A stretch of 64,000 nucleotides of DNA, from assembly GCA_963621575.1 (NCBI GenBank), contig CAVFEH010000005.1:1-64000 (forward strand). The letters are read 5' to 3'. Below, piece by piece: positions 17,810 through 27,061 of this stretch. Every line of letters starts with the position of its first letter. The first letter of the stretch is position 1. This stretch comes from UBA1724 sp963621575. GTDB taxonomy: Bacteria > Verrucomicrobiota > Lentisphaeria > Oligosphaerales > Oligosphaeraceae. The position numbers and the translations under genes are program-made. A model generated the notes under the pieces. It had not been told where the DNA came from. It searched no databases and worked only from the letters and a program-made list of their open reading frames with translations.

Positions 17810-19756
17810 CTATTCGCTGATGGGCTTCAGTGGGATGAGATCCTCGGGGGTGACGACGGGGGCGGGGGTGTAGACGACGGATTCACCGCGTTCGTTTATG
17901 ATGGTCGCGGTGACAAAGATAAGGAGGTTCGTGGGGGTCTTCCGGGTCTCGGTGTGTCGGAAGAGTGCTCCGATGAATGGCAAGTCCCCCAGGAAGGGCA
18001 CCTGTTTGATGATGGTGGTGGTGCTGTTTTCCACCATTCCGCCCAGAATCACGGTTTCGCCGCTGTTGATGGCGACGCTGGTGGAGACGCCCTGTTCGTG
18101 GGTGCGTGGGAGCTTCACGTTGGTGACGTAGTTGGTGATGGTCTTGCCGTCGCTGCTGGTGTCGCTGGCGGAGGAGGTGTAGTCCTCCCACTGGACCAGG
18201 TTGATGATTTCGGGCTTGAGGGCCAGCAGGATGGTCTTCATGTCGTTGCCGATGTTTGCCTTCACGTCAACGGTGATCCCCAGCTGGAGGGTGGTGGGTT
18301 TCCCGCGGGGCACCAGGACCTGGTTGGTGCCCTGGTCGCCCTGGTCGATGGCCTGTACGGTGTATTCCTCGAAGTAGTAGACCTTGTCGCCCTTCCGGAT
18401 GCGTGCGGTGCGGTTGTTGAGAGTCGTGACGCGGGGGGCGGAGACCACCACGGAGCTGGATTTGCTCTGGATTGCGGAGAGGAGCAGGTCGTAGGAGCGG
18501 TTGCCCAGGATTCCGCTGATGGTCATGGAAGCCACGCCCTCGGCATTCTTGCTCTTGAGGGCGCCCAGTTCGGTGAAGAAGTTGGAGACGTTGGCGTTCT
18601 GCTGGTTGGAGGGCGTGATGTCGCTGCCGGGCTTGCCGCCGTTGGCTTTGGTGAACTCCACGCCCACATCCCGCAGGTCGCTTTCGCTGATGGTTATGAA
18701 GCGCGCCTCGATGACGGCCTGCAGGGGCGGCTTGTCCAGTTCATGGATGAGGCGCTCCAGCTGGCGGAGGCGTTCGCGGGTGTCGGTGACGATGAGGAGG
18801 TTCCGGTTGGGATAGTGGGAGTAGCTGCCGCCGGTGACGCACCCCTCGTAGAACTTCTTCAGGGAATCGGCGAGGTCGGTGTCTTCTTCGGGGGAGGATG
18901 CGAAGGCGGTCTGCCCGGAAACGCCCAGGCCTTCGGGTACCTTCGGCACAATGCCGTGGCGCAGGTGGATCACCCGGGTCTCCAGGTGGTATCCACTGCT
19001 GGCGGGAGCCGGGTTGACCCAAATCAGGTGGTCGGAGACGCTGAAGGAGACGCCCAGGTTCTTGGAGATGTAGGCGAAGACCTCGTAGAGGGGGACGTCG
19101 CGGAAGTTGCAGGAGAAGGTCTTGTTCTGGACGGCCTCGTCGCTGAAGATGATGTTGAGGGAGTCGGCGATGTTGAGTTCGTCGAGGTCCTGGAGCTGCT
19201 GTGCCAGGGAGGAGAGGGGCATGTTGCTGACCTTCAGGGAGATCTTCTGGTTCAGCATCTCCTCCAGCTTGCCCATGGGAATGAACTCGGGCTCCAGGTC
19301 CGGCGTGATGTTCACCGTGGCGCCGTAGGTCTCCGGGACCAGCTGCAGGTCCGCCGCCTCGTTGAGCACCCGCTGGTTGTTGATGGCCAGCGCGGTCTCG
19401 TTGACGCCCATGCTCCGCGCCAGGGAATTCAGGCGGCGCAGGTCGCGGATTTCATCGGCATGCTCGGTGAGTGCATCCAGGGTGGCCAGCAACTGGTCCG
19501 CCTGGTCGAACTTCCGGGCGCTGATCAGATCCCGCACCAGCGCGAAGCGCCGCCGAACCTGCGCTTCCAGCGCGCGCTGGCGCGCCTCCTGCTCCAGGCG
19601 CGGGCGTTCCGGACGATTCCGGGATTCCAGGACGCCCTCCAGTTCCGCATGGGGGCTCAGACGCTGGCAGGCGCCTGCCAGCAGCACCATCAGGAGAGCG
19701 CAGAGCATCGGCAGGAGTGGGGCCTGTTTTTTGGCGTGGCGCGCGTGTCGTCTCAT
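17810..19756 (-). CDS. gspD: Type II secretion secretin GspD
   Basis: A 648-aa outer-membrane secretin. The start at 19756 (MRRHARHAKK) opens a basic, hydrophobic signal sequence with a Cys at residue 30 (LLAGAC), an imperfect lipobox; the upstream frame to 20065 is Pro/Arg-rich, overlaps ffh and was discarded. After a coiled-coil-like Arg/Glu/Leu segment (about 40-130) comes an N0/STN-type domain (about 150-260), an N3-like domain (NRNLLIVTDTRERLRQLERL) and the secretin barrel with VAINSGETVILGGMVE and the signature VPFLGDLPFIGALF. It forms the outer-membrane pore. It is the first gene of the cluster, 118 bases after ffh. Confidence 0.93.
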   Translation of the reverse strand: MRRHARHAKKQAPLLPMLCALLMVLLAGACQRLSPHAELEGVLESRNRPERPRLEQEARQRALEAQVRRRFALVRDLISARKFDQADQLLATLDALTEHADEIRDLRRLNSLARSMGVNETALAINNQRVLNEAADLQLVPETYGATVNITPDLEPEFIPMGKLEEMLNQKISLKVSNMPLSSLAQQLQDLDELNIADSLNIIFSDEAVQNKTFSCNFRDVPLYEVFAYISKNLGVSFSVSDHLIWVNPAPASSGYHLETRVIHLRHGIVPKVPEGLGVSGQTAFASSPEEDTDLADSLKKFYEGCVTGGSYSHYPNRNLLIVTDTRERLRQLERLIHELDKPPLQAVIEARFITISESDLRDVGVEFTKANGGKPGSDITPSNQQNANVSNFFTELGALKSKNAEGVASMTISGILGNRSYDLLLSAIQSKSSSVVVSAPRVTTLNNRTARIRKGDKVYYFEEYTVQAIDQGDQGTNQVLVPRGKPTTLQLGITVDVKANIGNDMKTILLALKPEIINLVQWEDYTSSASDTSSDGKTITNYVTNVKLPRTHEQGVSTSVAINSGETVILGGMVENSTTTIIKQVPFLGDLPFIGALFRHTETRKTPTNLLIFVTATIINERGESVVYTPAPVVTPEDLIPLKPISE

Positions 19757-19874
19757 GGGAGTGGTCCGGCGTTCTGGGTGGAGGGGAGTGCGGGGCGGCG
19801 TGTGTCCTGTCGTCTGAGACGCCCCGTGTTCCGCGGGGTGCGGAAGGCGGGGCGGCGTGTGGGGGAGGGGGAGC

Positions 19875-21392
19875 TTAGTGCTTTCGGTTCTTCTTGCGGG
19901 CGGCCTTCTCCTGCTTTCGCCTGGCATCCTTCTTCGCCTTCTCCCGTGCGCGGGAGACGGCGTCCTGGTGGGAGATGCCGTTCTGTGCGTATCCGGCGGA
20001 GGGGCCGTTGAAGCCGGAGGAGCCCTGGAGCATCCCGGCCATGTTTGCCAGGGCGCCGCCGCCACCCATGAGGGCGCCCATCATGGAGGACGCGCCGCCG
20101 CGGCTCATCTGCGACATCATCTCGCGCATCTTCATGAAGAGGCGGATCTGCTCGGTGACCTCCTGGGGGGTGGAGGCGGAGCCCTTCGCGATGCGGCTGC
20201 GGCGGCTGGCGTTGATGGTTTCGGGGAGGCGCCGCTCCTGGGGGGTCATGGAGTGGATGATTCCCCGGGTGTGGCGGAAGGTCTTCTCGTCCAGCATTTC
20301 GGGGGGGAGGCTGTTCATGCCGGGCAGGAATTTCAAGAGCGACATGAAGCCGCCCATCTTCTGGATGCGCTCCAGCTGCTTCAGAAAATCCTCGAAGTCA
20401 AAGGTGGCGTTGCGCACCTTCTCTTCCAGCTTCCGGGCCTCGTTCTCCTCAAACTCGGTCTGCGCCCGCTCCACCAGGGTCAGGATGTCGCCCATTCCCA
20501 GGATGCGGGAGGCCATGCGGTCGGGGTGGAAGCTCTCCAGGTCCACCGTCTGTTCGCCGGTGGCCACGAACTTGATGGGCTTGCCGGTGGTCTGCCGCAT
20601 GGAGAGCGCCGCGCCGCCCCGGGCGTCGCCGTCCAGCTTGGTCAGGATGATGCCGGTGATGTCCAGGGCCTGGTCGAAGTGCCTGGCCACGGAGACCGCC
20701 TCCTGTCCCAGGGCGCCGTCCGCCACCAGCAGGATCTCCCGGGGATGGACCGCCTCCTTCACCCGCACCAGCTCCTGCACCAGCGGCTCGTCAATCTGCA
20801 GACGGCCCGCGGTGTCCAGCAGGACCACCGGGCACTGCTTCTCCCGGGCTGCCTCCACGGCGGCCTTGGCGGTGGCCACCACGTCGTGGCTTGCGCGGTC
20901 GGTGAAGACGGGGAGGGAGAGGGACTGCCCCAGGACCTCCAGCTGGTCGATGGCGGCGGGACGGGTCAGGTCGCAGGCCGCCAGCAGAGAGCGCTTCTTG
21001 TACTTCTTCTGCAGGAGGTTCGCCAGCTTGGCGGTGGTGGTGGTCTTTCCGTTTCCGTTGAGGCCGCAGAGCATGATGACCACGGGGGAGCCGTCGGGGG
21101 CGGGAGCCAGGTCCAGGGGGACCTCCTCTGCGCCCATGAGCTCGGTGAGCTTGTCGTAGACCACCTTGATGGCCTGCTGCCCGGGGGTGACGCTCTGGAG
21201 AACATCGGTGCCCAGGCATTCCTGGGTGGTCTGCTTCACGAAGGAATCCGCCACTTCGTAGTTCACATCCGCGGAGAGCAGCGCGGTGCGCACCTCTTCC
21301 ATGGCCTCGGAGATGTTCTTCTCCGAGAGCTGGGAGTTTCCGGTGAGTTTTCGGAATGCGGAGTGGAGTTTGTCGGTCAGGGTTTCGAACAT
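19875..21392 (-). CDS. ffh: Signal recognition particle protein Ffh
   Basis: A 505-aa SRP54 homologue. The N domain carries ALLSADVNYEVADSF, the G domain GLNGNGKTTT (110-119; a Ser of the usual GxxGSGKTT is Asn here), DTAGR (193-197) and TKLDGDARGG (251-260). The Met-rich M domain has the RNA-binding segment SRRSRIAKGSASTPQEV. The C-terminus is an extended Gly/Met-rich stretch followed by a strongly basic Lys/Arg tail. It binds signal sequences and 4.5S RNA and docks to FtsY for co-translational insertion. No 4.5S RNA gene was found nearby. It is 60 bases downstream of galK on the same strand. Confidence 0.97.
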   Translation of the reverse strand: MFETLTDKLHSAFRKLTGNSQLSEKNISEAMEEVRTALLSADVNYEVADSFVKQTTQECLGTDVLQSVTPGQQAIKVVYDKLTELMGAEEVPLDLAPAPDGSPVVIMLCGLNGNGKTTTTAKLANLLQKKYKKRSLLAACDLTRPAAIDQLEVLGQSLSLPVFTDRASHDVVATAKAAVEAAREKQCPVVLLDTAGRLQIDEPLVQELVRVKEAVHPREILLVADGALGQEAVSVARHFDQALDITGIILTKLDGDARGGAALSMRQTTGKPIKFVATGEQTVDLESFHPDRMASRILGMGDILTLVERAQTEFEENEARKLEEKVRNATFDFEDFLKQLERIQKMGGFMSLLKFLPGMNSLPPEMLDEKTFRHTRGIIHSMTPQERRLPETINASRRSRIAKGSASTPQEVTEQIRLFMKMREMMSQMSRGGASSMMGALMGGGGALANMAGMLQGSSGFNGPSAGYAQNGISHQDAVSRAREKAKKDARRKQEKAARKKNRKH

Positions 21393-21452
21393 GTCTGGGG
21401 CGTCTTCACGTGGAATGTTTTTGTTTGAAAGGGTTTTCTGGCGGGCGGCGTG

Positions 21453-22628
21453 TCAGAGGAGGCTCTCGACCTGTGCGCCGTCGTCGGCGGCAAGGAGCAT
21501 GGCCTGGGTCTGCTTCCCCGTGCGGCGGAGGTATTCCTCCTCCAGCGCCTTCCCGTAGGCCGCCGCCTTGCCGGCCTCCACCAAATGGACGGTGATGCCG
21601 CCGAAGCCGCCGCCGGAAAGCCGCGCGCCCAGGAAGCCGGGGAGCCCCTGGCCAATTTCCACCAGGGTGTCCAGCTCGGGGCAGCTGTTCTCAAAATTCT
21701 CCATGCTGGAGCGGTGGGATTGGCTCATGAGGCGGCCGAAGCCCGCCAGATCGCCACGCTCCAGGCAGGCGCCGCCCTCCGCGACGCGCTGGATCTCCCC
21801 CACCACATGCTTTGCACGGCGGTAGACCACATCCGGGAGACGGCTCCTGCCGGCCTCCAGTTGCGCGGGGGAGAGATCCCGCAGCGCGGGCACTCCAAGG
21901 ATTCGGGCGGCGTCCTCGCAGGCCTTGCGCCGCTCGTTGTATTCGGTGGTCAGGTTGTGCTTGACATTGGAGTTCGCCACTACGAAGGCGGTGCCGCCGG
22001 GCACGGGGACGCGGGAGACCTGCAGGCTCCGGAAATCGGAGAGGATCAGGTGTCCCTTCTGCCCCATGAGGGAGCTGATCTGGTCCATGAGGCCGGTGTT
22101 GGCACCCACGTAGTTGTTTTCGCTGCCCTGGCCGATCCTGGCCATGGTGAGCCAGTCCAGTCCGGTACCGCAGAGGGCGTCCAGGGCCTTGACCACCGCC
22201 ATTTCCAGGGCGGCGGAGCTGCTCATGCCGGCGGAGAGCGGCACGTCGCCGGAGACCAGCATGTCGAAGGCGGGCACGGCGTGTCCCAGGGCGTTGAATT
22301 CGCAGACGATGCCCTTGATGTAGTTGGACCAGTCCCGCTCCCGCCTGTGGTCCAGGGCGTCCAGACGGAACGTGCGGGCGGAGGGGGCCTTCACGTCGAA
22401 GAGCCTGCAGACCATGCCGTCCTGGGATTCGGGATTCCGGGCGCAGGCAAGGAAGGCATGCCGGTCAATGGCCACGGAGAGGACAGTCCCCTGGTTGTAG
22501 TCGGTGTGGTTTCCCAGGATCTCCAGCCGTCCTGGCGCGCGGGCGAGGATTTCGGCGGGGCGGCCGAAGCGAGTCTCGAAGTGCTGCTCCAAGTCTGCCA
22601 GGACGGGGGATTTCCGAAGGGATTCCAT
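21453..22628 (-). CDS. galK: Galactokinase (GHMP kinase)
   Basis: A 391-aa GHMP kinase that phosphorylates galactose to galactose-1-phosphate in the Leloir pathway. The start at 22628 (MESLRKSPVL) fits the family length better than the upstream ATG at 22679. The galactokinase signature is GRLEILGNHTDYN (33-45), where the usual acidic residue before His is Asn. The GHMP ATP loop is PLSAGMSSSAALE, and the C-terminal motif is LSGGGFGGITVHLV. Galactose specificity is likely but the changed signature leaves room for a related sugar. No galT or galE is adjacent. An AT-rich stretch with TATATT (minus strand, about 22670) lies about 45 bases upstream and could be the promoter -10. Confidence 0.88.
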   Translation of the reverse strand: MESLRKSPVLADLEQHFETRFGRPAEILARAPGRLEILGNHTDYNQGTVLSVAIDRHAFLACARNPESQDGMVCRLFDVKAPSARTFRLDALDHRRERDWSNYIKGIVCEFNALGHAVPAFDMLVSGDVPLSAGMSSSAALEMAVVKALDALCGTGLDWLTMARIGQGSENNYVGANTGLMDQISSLMGQKGHLILSDFRSLQVSRVPVPGGTAFVVANSNVKHNLTTEYNERRKACEDAARILGVPALRDLSPAQLEAGRSRLPDVVYRRAKHVVGEIQRVAEGGACLERGDLAGFGRLMSQSHRSSMENFENSCPELDTLVEIGQGLPGFLGARLSGGGFGGITVHLVEAGKAAAYGKALEEEYLRRTGKQTQAMLLAADDGAQVESLL

Positions 22629-22723
22629 GGTGGTTTCCGTGGGTGTGCTGGGGGGGGGAGAAATATTTTTAATATACATACTGCCCTGCAGGACGGGGGA
22701 GCGCCCGCAGGCGAAATGAGAGA

Positions 22724-22806
22724 GGCGGGCGCGGCGGGGAATCCCTCTCCGTCACGCCCGCCAGTCGCGGAGGGACGGCGTCCCGTTCTTGGGAGGGGCG
22801 CCGTCC
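22724..22806. other. Two GC-rich hairpins between galK and the RND pump
   Basis: An 8-bp arm GGCGGGCG (22724-22731) pairs with CGCCCGCC (22755-22762), and GGACGGCG (22773-22780) pairs with CGCCGTCC (22799-22806) around an inner CCC/GGG. Neither has a T-run, so a Rho-independent terminator is not supported; they could stabilise the 3' end of the RND pump message or act with Rho. Confidence 0.4.
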
Positions 22807-22819
22807 TGTGGATTTGGTT

Positions 22820-25800
22820 TTATGCCGTCTTCCAATGGAGGAACTTCTTGGCGGCCTCGCGCATCCGCTGGAAGACCGCATAGAGGGCGGGGGTCATGAC
22901 CAGTCCCAGGGTGGATGCCAGAAGCATTCCGGAGAAGGTGGTGATGCCGATGGCCTGGCGGCTGCCGGCGCCGGCGCCGGAAGCCACCACCAGCGGGAAG
23001 ACGCCGAAGACGAAACTCCAGGCGGTCATGAGCACGGCGCGGAAACGGAGGTTGGCGCCGTTGAGGGCGGCCTGGTAGACATCGACGCCGCGCTCGCGCT
23101 CGTCCTTGGAGAACTCCACCATCAGGATGGCGTTCTTGCCGGTGAGTCCGATGAGCATCACCAGTCCCAGCTGCGCGTAGATGGAGAGGGATTCCCCCCA
23201 GATCCAAAGGCCGATGAAGGCGCCCAGCAGGGCGGTGAAGACGGTGAGCATGACGGGCACGGGGATGGTCCAGGACTCGTACTGCCCCACCAGGAAGAGG
23301 TAGGCGAAGATCATGGCCACGGCCATCAGGGGCAGCAGATTGCCCTGGTTGGCCTGCTCCTGGTAGCTCATGTCGGTCCATTCAATGGAGTATCCCTGGG
23401 GCAGTTCCATGCCTTTGATGATGTTCATGAGCTCGCCGGAGGAGACTCCCGGCACGGACTGCGCCTGGATGGCGGCGCTGGAGAGTTTGTTGAAACGCTC
23501 CATACGGCGCGGGCCGTAGGTGTATTCCAGGGTGCCCACGGAGGAGAGTGGCACCATCTCGCCCCAGGCGTTGGTGATCAGGGAGTCCTGGATCTGGTTC
23601 AGGTTCACACGGTCCTGGGGGCGGGCCTGGACTTTCACGTAGAAGGTCTCGCCTTCCAGGTTGAAGTCGTTGATGTAGAAGGATGCCAGGTTGTACTGCA
23701 GGGCCTGGAAGATCTGCCCTGCGGAGAGGCCCAGGGTCTGCGCCTTTTCGCGGTCGATGGACAGCTCCAGTTGGACGGTGTCGGCGGAGAAGGTGGTCAT
23801 GGCGTAGGCGGTCTGGGGCATGGCCGAGAGCTTTCCGGCGAACTCCTGGGCAAAGGCGGCCAGCTGGGTGGAGTCGGCGGTGCCATCGTTGCAGAGGTTG
23901 AAGGTGACGCCGCCGGTGGCGCCCAGGCCGTCAATGGCGGGGGGCGTGAAAACGACGCACTGGATGGCGGGGATGGAGTTTGCGGCCGCCTGGACCTTCG
24001 ACTGCAGGGAGTTTAGGCTCAGCTCGGGCGTGGTGCGCTCGTCCCAGTCTTCCAGCCCCACGATGCAGAAGGCGCAGGATTCGCCCTGTCCGGAAAGCAG
24101 GGAGAATCCGCCGATGCACATGACTTCCTTCACGCCGTCGATGGCGGAGACTTTCTGGCGGAACTCCTCCAGGGCCTCCGCGGTGCGGTTCAGAGTGGCG
24201 CCACGGGCCAGCTCCACATTGCAAAGCAACGCGCCCTTGTCCTCGGTGGGCAGGAAGCTGGAGGGCACTTTCTTGGAGAAGTGCCAGATGCCGAAGATGA
24301 AGGCGGCCAGCAGCAGGAGGGTCAGGACGCCCTGGTGGACCATGAAGCGGACGAACGCCAGGTAGAAGGCGCGGCACTTGTCCATGAACCAGTTGAAGGG
24401 GGCGAAGATCTTCGCGGGCTTCTCGGCGGGGGGCCTGAGGATGAGGGAGCACATGACGGGGGAGAGGGTCATGGCGACCACGGTGGAGAGGCACAGGGAG
24501 ATGCACATGGTGGCCGCGAACTGCAGGTAGATGCGCCCCACCATTCCGCCGTAGAATGCCAGGGGCACATAGCAGGCCACGGTGACCATGGTGGTGGCGA
24601 TGATGGCGCCGGTGATCTGCGTCATGCATTTCAGGGCCGCGTCCTTGGCGGAGAGGTGCTCCCGGGCCATCAGGGTCTGGCAGTTTTCCACCACGACGAT
24701 GGCGTCGTCAACCAGGGAGCCGATGACCAGCACCAGTCCGAACATGGTCAAGGTGTTGATGGAGAGTCCCAGCATGACCATGAAGGGGAAGGTCCCCAGC
24801 AGGGAGACGGGGATGGCCACGGAGGGGACCAGGGTGGCGCGCCAGTCCTGCAGGAAGAGGTAGGTGATCAGGATCACCATTCCCAGCGCCATGAGGAGGG
24901 TCTCCACGATTTCACGCATGGAGATCTTGATGAAGCGGGTGGGGTCGTAGGCCAGGGTGGAGACCACGCCCTGTGGCAGGCGCTGGTCCATCTCGGAGAC
25001 GGCCTCCTTCACGGCGTTCACGGTGGCCAGGGCGTTGGCGTCGTTGTTGCGGTAGACGGCCAAGGTCACGGTCTCGTCGCCGTTCCAGGTGGCCTCGGCG
25101 GAGTAGTTCTTTGCACCCAATTCCACGGTGGCGATGTCCTTCAGGCGCAACAGCCCGCCGTCGTCGTTCCGGCGGACGACGATCTCGCCGAATTCCTCGG
25201 CGGTCTTCAGGCGGCCCTTCACATTCAGCTTGTACTCCATGTAGGAACTGGCGCCCTCGCTGCCGATGGTGCCCGCGGCCGCCTGGATGTTCTGGTTGCT
25301 CACGGCGGCGTTGATCTCGTCCATGGAGACGCCGATGGCCGCCATCCGGACGGGGTCCATCCAGATGCGCATGGCGTATTCGGAGGCGCCCATGGCTTCC
25401 ACGTTGGAGACGCCGTCCACACGGGAGATCTTGTCGAGGATCTTGGTGGAGACGTAATTGTTGAGCTGCGCGGTGCTCCAGACGGAGCCGTCGGTGGTAT
25501 AGGAGAAGACGCAGAGGATGTTGCTGGTGCGCTTGAAGGCGTTCACGCCGACGGCGCGCACTTCGGAGGGCAGGGAGATCTCGGCGGTCTTCACGGCGTT
25601 CTGCACGTTTACCATGGCGATGTCGTCGTCGGTGCCGCTCTTGAAGGTGATGGTGCAGGCGTATTCCCCGTTGTTGGTGCAGCTGGAGGAGAAGTAGGTC
25701 AGGTCCTCCACGCCGTTGAGCTGGGATTCCAGGGGCATTGCCACGGTGTCCTGCACCTCCTGGGCGGAGGCGCCGGGGTAGCTGGTGATGACCATGATGG

Positions 25801-25927
25801 TGGGCGGCGCCACCTCCGGGTATTCGGCGATCGGCAGCATCTTGAGGCAGATGACGCCGGAGAACATCATCACGATGCTGATGACGAAGGCCAGGCGCGG
25901 CCGTTCAATGAAAATCTTGGAAAACAT
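22820..25927 (-). CDS. RND multidrug efflux transporter (AcrB/HAE1 family)
   Basis: A 1035-aa inner-membrane proton antiporter with 12 predicted helices: helix 1 at 9-29, two large periplasmic loops and two six-helix halves. The proton-relay Asp pair is in GSLVDDAIVVVEN and the conserved Lys is in GLTGKNAILMVEFSKDE. The length equals that of AcrB-type pumps. It exports hydrophobic compounds through a trimer with the adaptor encoded 27 bases upstream (25955-27061). No TolC-like outer-membrane channel gene is in the window, so a channel encoded elsewhere is expected. Expression is probably under a repressor that binds the operator at 27164-27179. Confidence 0.96.
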   Translation of the reverse strand: MFSKIFIERPRLAFVISIVMMFSGVICLKMLPIAEYPEVAPPTIMVITSYPGASAQEVQDTVAMPLESQLNGVEDLTYFSSSCTNNGEYACTITFKSGTDDDIAMVNVQNAVKTAEISLPSEVRAVGVNAFKRTSNILCVFSYTTDGSVWSTAQLNNYVSTKILDKISRVDGVSNVEAMGASEYAMRIWMDPVRMAAIGVSMDEINAAVSNQNIQAAAGTIGSEGASSYMEYKLNVKGRLKTAEEFGEIVVRRNDDGGLLRLKDIATVELGAKNYSAEATWNGDETVTLAVYRNNDANALATVNAVKEAVSEMDQRLPQGVVSTLAYDPTRFIKISMREIVETLLMALGMVILITYLFLQDWRATLVPSVAIPVSLLGTFPFMVMLGLSINTLTMFGLVLVIGSLVDDAIVVVENCQTLMAREHLSAKDAALKCMTQITGAIIATTMVTVACYVPLAFYGGMVGRIYLQFAATMCISLCLSTVVAMTLSPVMCSLILRPPAEKPAKIFAPFNWFMDKCRAFYLAFVRFMVHQGVLTLLLLAAFIFGIWHFSKKVPSSFLPTEDKGALLCNVELARGATLNRTAEALEEFRQKVSAIDGVKEVMCIGGFSLLSGQGESCAFCIVGLEDWDERTTPELSLNSLQSKVQAAANSIPAIQCVVFTPPAIDGLGATGGVTFNLCNDGTADSTQLAAFAQEFAGKLSAMPQTAYAMTTFSADTVQLELSIDREKAQTLGLSAGQIFQALQYNLASFYINDFNLEGETFYVKVQARPQDRVNLNQIQDSLITNAWGEMVPLSSVGTLEYTYGPRRMERFNKLSSAAIQAQSVPGVSSGELMNIIKGMELPQGYSIEWTDMSYQEQANQGNLLPLMAVAMIFAYLFLVGQYESWTIPVPVMLTVFTALLGAFIGLWIWGESLSIYAQLGLVMLIGLTGKNAILMVEFSKDERERGVDVYQAALNGANLRFRAVLMTAWSFVFGVFPLVVASGAGAGSRQAIGITTFSGMLLASTLGLVMTPALYAVFQRMREAAKKFLHWKTA

Positions 25928-25954
25928 TGCGGATTCCTCCTTCTGGACGGACGG

Positions 25955-27061
25955 CTAGCGCTCCACAGGCAGCACGGCGGTGCCGTCGCGCATGACCTTG
26001 TGGGTGCCCTCGACGATCACCTTCTCGCCCTCGGAGAGGCCGGAGGCAATCCACTGGGAGGTTCCGTCGGAGTCATCGCGCTCCACGTTGCGGCGGTGGG
26101 CGACGTTTTGGTCGTCCACGACCCACACGTAGGAGGAGGTGTTGTCGGACATGACCGCGGAGGGAGGCACGGCGCACTTGGGCTCCACGCCGCGGCGGGT
26201 GAGCTGCACGCTGACGGAGGAGTCGGCCACCAGGCGGCCGTCGGGGTTGGGGACCTTCGCGGAGAGCACCACGGTGTCGGTGGTGCGGTTGGCCTTGTTG
26301 TCCAGGAATTCAAAGGTGACAGCCTGGTCGTACTCGGTGCCGTCGGCCAGCTGGATCCGCAGGATGCCATTGTCGCGGAAGACATCCTCGGTGCCGAAGA
26401 GACGCAGGAAGTCGCGGTTGGACATGGAGAAGGTGAGGCGCAGGGGGTCGGTCTGCACCACGGTGGCCAGGACGCCGGAGGAGGGGGTCAGGTAGTTGCC
26501 TTTCGTGTAGGCGGTCTTGCCGATCTTGCCGGCGATGGGGGAGTGGATCCGCGTGTTCTTCAGGTCATCCTTCGCCGTAATCAACGACGCCTTCGCGCTG
26601 GCCAGGGAGGCGGCGTCAGTCTCGTAGCTCATCCGCGCGGATTCCATGGCGTCCAGGGTGGAGACCTCTTTCTCGTAGAGGCCCAAAACACGCTCGTAGT
26701 TCGCCTTGGTGTATTTCAGGGACGCCTCGCAGCGCGCGATGGCGGCCTCGCAGTTCTTCACGGAGGCGTCGTAGCGCACATCCTCGAGCTGGTAGAGCAA
26801 CTGGCCCTCCTGCACGTGGGAGCCCTCCTCAAAACCCAGGGAGAGGAGCTCGCCGGAGACGCGCGCCACCAGCTCAACCTGCGCAGGGGAGGAGAGACGG
26901 CCGGGATACCGGTGCAAGGAGTGGGGAATCGATTTCTCCACCGTCGCCAGCGCCACCGCGGGCGCCTGGCCATGGGCCGCCTGCCCAAAGGCGGGCCGGA
27001 CGGCGACGCCCAGGGAAAGAAGGGCGAAGAGGAAGAGGAAGGAAAGGTTGCGGCAAGTCAT
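25955..27061 (-). CDS. RND periplasmic adaptor (AcrA/MFP family)
   Basis: A 368-aa membrane fusion protein. The ATG at 27061 was chosen over the TTG at 27070 because GGGAG lies 10 bases before it. A Sec signal peptide (MTCRNLSFLFLFALLSLGVAV) is followed by the lipoyl half GRLSSPAQVELVARVSGELLSLGFEEGSHVQEGQLLYQLED, an alpha-helical hairpin (about 95-160), the second lipoyl half HSPIAGKIGKTAYTKGNYL and beta-barrel and membrane-proximal domains. No lipobox Cys is seen. It joins the RND pump to an outer-membrane channel. It is the first gene of a two-gene operon. Confidence 0.95.
   Translation of the reverse strand: MTCRNLSFLFLFALLSLGVAVRPAFGQAAHGQAPAVALATVEKSIPHSLHRYPGRLSSPAQVELVARVSGELLSLGFEEGSHVQEGQLLYQLEDVRYDASVKNCEAAIARCEASLKYTKANYERVLGLYEKEVSTLDAMESARMSYETDAASLASAKASLITAKDDLKNTRIHSPIAGKIGKTAYTKGNYLTPSSGVLATVVQTDPLRLTFSMSNRDFLRLFGTEDVFRDNGILRIQLADGTEYDQAVTFEFLDNKANRTTDTVVLSAKVPNPDGRLVADSSVSVQLTRRGVEPKCAVPPSAVMSDNTSSYVWVVDDQNVAHRRNVERDDSDGTSQWIASGLSEGEKVIVEGTHKVMRDGTAVLPVER

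Noticed and set aside
19757..20065. N-terminal extension of GspD up to 20065
   Set aside because: It would overlap the ffh end and hide the signal peptide at MRRHARHAKK.
22724..22806. Terminators between galK and the RND pump
   Set aside because: Stems are good, but neither strand has a T-run after them.
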